Shown here: positions 5,163 to 7,137 of the stretch, in pieces | Position numbering within the stretch: the stretch's first letter is position 1 | How the letters are laid out: each line of letters begins with the position of its first letter | NCBI GenBank assembly: GCA_017501865.1 | Contig: JAFVWD010000368.1 | Coordinates: 1 to 7,137 of the forward strand | Reading direction: 5' to 3' | Length of the DNA stretch: 7,137 nt | Origin: Clostridia bacterium | GTDB taxonomy: Bacteria; Bacillota; Clostridia; Oscillospirales; Acutalibacteraceae | Notes under the pieces: model-generated | The model's database searches: none | What the model was told of the DNA's origin: nothing | Seen by the model: only the letters and a program-made list of their open reading frames with translations | Made by a program: the position numbers and the translations under genes

Positions 5163-6350
5163 ATGAAAGAAATAATTCTCATTAAAGACGGTGAACTGGC
5201 ATTAAAAGGGCTTAACCGTTCAACGTTCGAAGATGTTTTAGTCAAAAATATTCGTTGGCGTATAAAAAAATACGGCAACTTCCAATTCAGAAAATCACAA
5301 TCTACAGTTACTATAACCCCTGCAGATGAAAATATTGATTTTGATGCTGTATGCTATGAAATTTCTCACGTATTCGGTATAGCAGGCTTTTCACGTGTCG
5401 CAGTAACCGAAAAGGATATTGATAAAATACTCGAAATTGCTCCTGTTTATTTAAAAGAGCAATTAAACGAAGTTTCCACCTTCAAGGTAGAAGCAAAAAG
5501 AGCAGACAAAAAATTCCCGCTCACTTCTCCGCAGATTTCTGCAAGACTCGGCGAAAAGCTTTTAGAAAGCTTTCCTCACCTTACTGTTGATGTTCATAAT
5601 CCTGAAATTACAGTTACGGTTGAAATCCGTGACGAAGCATACATAAGAGGCAACCAGACAAAGGGCGCCGGCGGTATGCCTGTCGGCACATCGGGTAAAG
5701 GCTTACTTCTTATTTCAGGCGGAATTGACAGTCCTGTTGCGGGATATATGATGGCAAAAAGAGGTATAGATATTTCTGCAATTCATTTTGCCTCTCCCCC
5801 GTACACATCTGAAAGAGCAGAACAAAAGGTTCACGAGCTCCTTTCAAAGGTTGCTCTTTACAGTGGCAGAATTGCTCTTTACACCGTTCCTTTCACACAC
5901 ATCCAAGAGGAAATCAGAGAAAAATGTCCTGAAGATTGCTTTACTCTTATTATGCGCCGTTTTATGATGCGTATAGCCAACAGCCTGGCAAAGGAAATTG
6001 ACTGCCATGCTCTCATTACAGGCGAAAGTGTTGCTCAGGTTGCAAGCCAGACTATGTTAGCCTTAGGCTGTACCGATGCTGTATCATCTCTCCCTGTTTT
6101 TCGTCCTGTTATAGGTATGGACAAAGAGGAAATTATAAAAATCTCAAGACAGATAAACACATTTGAAATATCAATTCAGCCTTACGAGGATTGCTGTACG
6201 GTATTTACTCCTAAGCATCCTAAAACAAAGCCTGTTTTAAGTGATATAGAAAAAGCAGAGGAGCCTCTTGATATAGACGAACTTTGCAAAGAGGCTGTTG
6301 AAGGCATTAAAAAAATATTTATAAATTCAGACGGTGTTCAAAATGGTTGA
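5163..6350 (+). CDS. thiI: tRNA 4-thiouridine synthase ThiI (sulfurtransferase, no rhodanese domain)
   Basis: A 395-residue ThiI. It uses ATP to adenylate uridine 8 of tRNA and exchanges it for sulfur to form 4-thiouridine; in some bacteria it also feeds thiamine thiazole synthesis. The N-terminal region (about 1-60, IKDGELALKGLNR) and THUMP domain (about 60-165, ending VEIRDEAYIRG) bind tRNA. The PP-loop pyrophosphatase domain starts at LLLISGGIDSPVAGYMM (181-197) and contains ITGESVAQVASQT (285-297). YEDCCTVFTPKHPKTKP (341-357) supplies Cys344/Cys345, in the region of Cys344 of the E. coli enzyme. The protein ends without the rhodanese domain found in E. coli ThiI, so persulfide must come directly from the desulfurase encoded just upstream. 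AAAAGGA (5151-5157), inside the end of that gene, precedes ATG 5163 by 5 bases. The last 8 bases overlap the next gene's start. Confidence 0.96.
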   Translation: MKEIILIKDGELALKGLNRSTFEDVLVKNIRWRIKKYGNFQFRKSQSTVTITPADENIDFDAVCYEISHVFGIAGFSRVAVTEKDIDKILEIAPVYLKEQLNEVSTFKVEAKRADKKFPLTSPQISARLGEKLLESFPHLTVDVHNPEITVTVEIRDEAYIRGNQTKGAGGMPVGTSGKGLLLISGGIDSPVAGYMMAKRGIDISAIHFASPPYTSERAEQKVHELLSKVALYSGRIALYTVPFTHIQEEIREKCPEDCFTLIMRRFMMRIANSLAKEIDCHALITGESVAQVASQTMLALGCTDAVSSLPVFRPVIGMDKEEIIKISRQINTFEISIQPYEDCCTVFTPKHPKTKPVLSDIEKAEEPLDIDELCKEAVEGIKKIFINSDGVQNG

Positions 6351-6837
6351 AAACGACTTAATTCTTCTTGCTCAGCAGGTTATTGAAAAATTCAGAGTAA
6401 ACAACCTCACTTTAAGTGTTGCTGAATCCTGCACGGGTGGTTGGCTGAGTAAGGTTATAACAGAGGTCAGCGGTGCGTCTTCTGTTTATATGGGCGGTGT
6501 CTGTTCATATGCAAATGATGTTAAAAATAAAGTTTTAGGTGTAAAAAAAGAAACACTTGATTCTTTCGGTGCCGTAAGTGAAGAAACTGCACGCGAAATG
6601 TCAGAAGGCATTCTGAAGCTTATGAATACTTCTGTAGGTGTAGGTATTACAGGCATTGCAGGTCCCAACTCTGACAATACAAATAAAAAGGTCGGATTAA
6701 TTTATATTTCAATTACTTATAAAAACAAAACAGAGGTTATAAAATTAGAAAATGACTTTGACGGTGATGTCCGTTACAAAAACAGATTCACCGCCGTAAA
6801 AACGGTTCTCAGTTTTTTAAGGGATGAGGAATTATGA
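6343..6837 (+). CDS. pncC: CinA C-terminal-type nicotinamide-nucleotide amidohydrolase (NMN deamidase)
   Basis: A 164-residue stand-alone version of the CinA C-terminal domain. Characterised members hydrolyse nicotinamide mononucleotide to nicotinate mononucleotide plus ammonia, recycling NMN released for example by NAD-dependent DNA ligase. Signatures are LSVAESCTGGWLS (24-36), with Ser29 the candidate nucleophile, YMGGVCSYANDVKNKVLGV (49-67), GAVSEETAREM (76-86), VGITGIAGP (100-108) and the late RYKNRFTAVKTVLSFL (144-159). The N-terminal MoCF-like domain of full-length CinA is missing, and length agrees with single-domain PncC. ATG 6343 is preferred over the in-frame GTG at 6334: it keeps GGTG (6333-6336) as a weak ribosome site and overlaps the thiI stop by 8 bases, which suits translational coupling. 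The TGA shares bases with the next ATG (ATGA at 6834-6837). Activity is inferred from the family. Confidence 0.9.
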   Translation: MVENDLILLAQQVIEKFRVNNLTLSVAESCTGGWLSKVITEVSGASSVYMGGVCSYANDVKNKVLGVKKETLDSFGAVSEETAREMSEGILKLMNTSVGVGITGIAGPNSDNTNKKVGLIYISITYKNKTEVIKLENDFDGDVRYKNRFTAVKTVLSFLRDEEL

Positions 6838-7137
6838 AAGAAAATCTAAATATTAAAAAAGCCGAAGACTTAATTCACTTCGACAGTTACGAAGAAACGG
6901 TCATCCGCGATAACAGCCCTGAAAAAGAAAGTGTACGTAAAGTTGTCAGAAAAAAGTATGCATTGAGAAAGCTAAAGCAAATAATCTCCATAGTTTCCGC
7001 TTTTGCAATTCTTGTTTCCGCTTTCTTTTTAGGTAAACGCGGCTACGAAACACTTCTTTTCCATTCTCAGGAAAAAAATGAGGATGAGTATGTTATTCCG
7101 AATGAGGTTACAAAGGAATTAGATGCTATGACTGAAG
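6834..7137 (+). CDS. Single-pass membrane protein, 5' part only (runs off the window)
   Basis: The frame opens at ATG 6834 and stays open to the last base: 101 complete codons with no stop. It overlaps the preceding stop as ATGA and has GAGGA (6826-6830) three bases upstream, so it is very likely a translated member of the operon. Residues 1-34 are charged and hydrophilic. Residues 35-48 are strongly basic (VRKVVRKKYALRKLK), followed by one hydrophobic segment (about 49-67) and then an acidic stretch (SQEKNEDEYVIPNEV). This charge pattern predicts a cytoplasmic N-terminus and an extracytoplasmic C-terminal part. The visible portion has no family motif. Class B-type sortases and other cell-envelope proteins can begin this way, but that is only a guess, and the functional domain lies beyond the window. 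Confidence 0.8.
   Translation, partial: MKENLNIKKAEDLIHFDSYEETVIRDNSPEKESVRKVVRKKYALRKLKQIISIVSAFAILVSAFFLGKRGYETLLFHSQEKNEDEYVIPNEVTKELDAMTE

Noticed and set aside
6334..6342. GTG at 6334 as the pncC start
   Set aside because: It has no Shine-Dalgarno upstream and would consume GGTG, which can serve ATG 6343; only three residues differ, so this is a preference, not proof.
1..7137. CRISPR array, phage or defence genes, transposase
   Set aside because: No regularly spaced direct repeats, no transposase or integrase frame, and no defence-family motif on either strand.

Overview
The window is AT-rich, with low-GC codon choice, strong AGGAGG-type ribosome binding sites and TTTACA/TATAAT promoters. 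Together with a ypeB spore-germination gene and a ThiI that lacks the rhodanese domain, this points to a spore-forming Firmicute, most likely a gut-type member of class Clostridia (Oscillospiraceae/Ruminococcaceae-like). That placement is inferred from gene content and style, not from a marker gene.

Layout from left to right. (1) A hairpin (28-57) follows a minus-strand gene for a membrane-anchored glycerophosphodiester phosphodiesterase (64-1080). (2) A short divergent intergenic region has two sigma-A-like promoters whose -35 boxes abut. It drives that gene leftward and an AlkD-type DNA alkylation-repair HEAT-repeat protein (1194-1883) rightward. (3) About 290 bp without a credible gene (1884-2174) is full of secondary structure: a long hairpin just after the alkD-like stop, a roughly 90-bp multi-branched element (1954-2043), a T-rich stretch, and a 15-bp inverted repeat (2088-2127). 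(4) Two minus-strand genes follow, transcribed in the order ypeB (3882-2539) then a small Thr/Asp-rich putative lipoprotein (2465-2175). No sleB is visible beside ypeB. (5) A compact plus-strand operon starts from a TTTACA-17-TATAAT promoter at 3974-4002: NifS/IscS-type cysteine desulfurase (TTG start at 4033), thiI (5163), a CinA C-terminal-type NMN amidohydrolase (6343), and a membrane protein cut off by the window end (6834-). Genes in this run are 2 bp apart or overlap.

How the genes fit together. The desulfurase and ThiI make a clear functional pair: the desulfurase takes sulfur from cysteine as a persulfide, and ThiI adenylates tRNA and inserts the sulfur as 4-thiouridine. Because this ThiI has no rhodanese domain, sulfur must pass from the partner desulfurase, as known for the NifZ-ThiI pair of Bacillus subtilis. 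The CinA-type enzyme recycles NMN to NaMN in pyridine-nucleotide salvage; its link to tRNA thiolation is probably only co-transcription. YpeB and the small lipoprotein probably belong to the sporulation/germination programme.

Most of the window is ordinary housekeeping and sporulation sequence. I see no defence system, CRISPR array, transposase or phage gene. The part least explained by known genes is the structured block at 1890-2127, especially the 1954-2043 element. The most testable protein oddities are the altered RxGTEN-type motif in the desulfurase and the tetrad-repeat lipoprotein next to an orphan ypeB.
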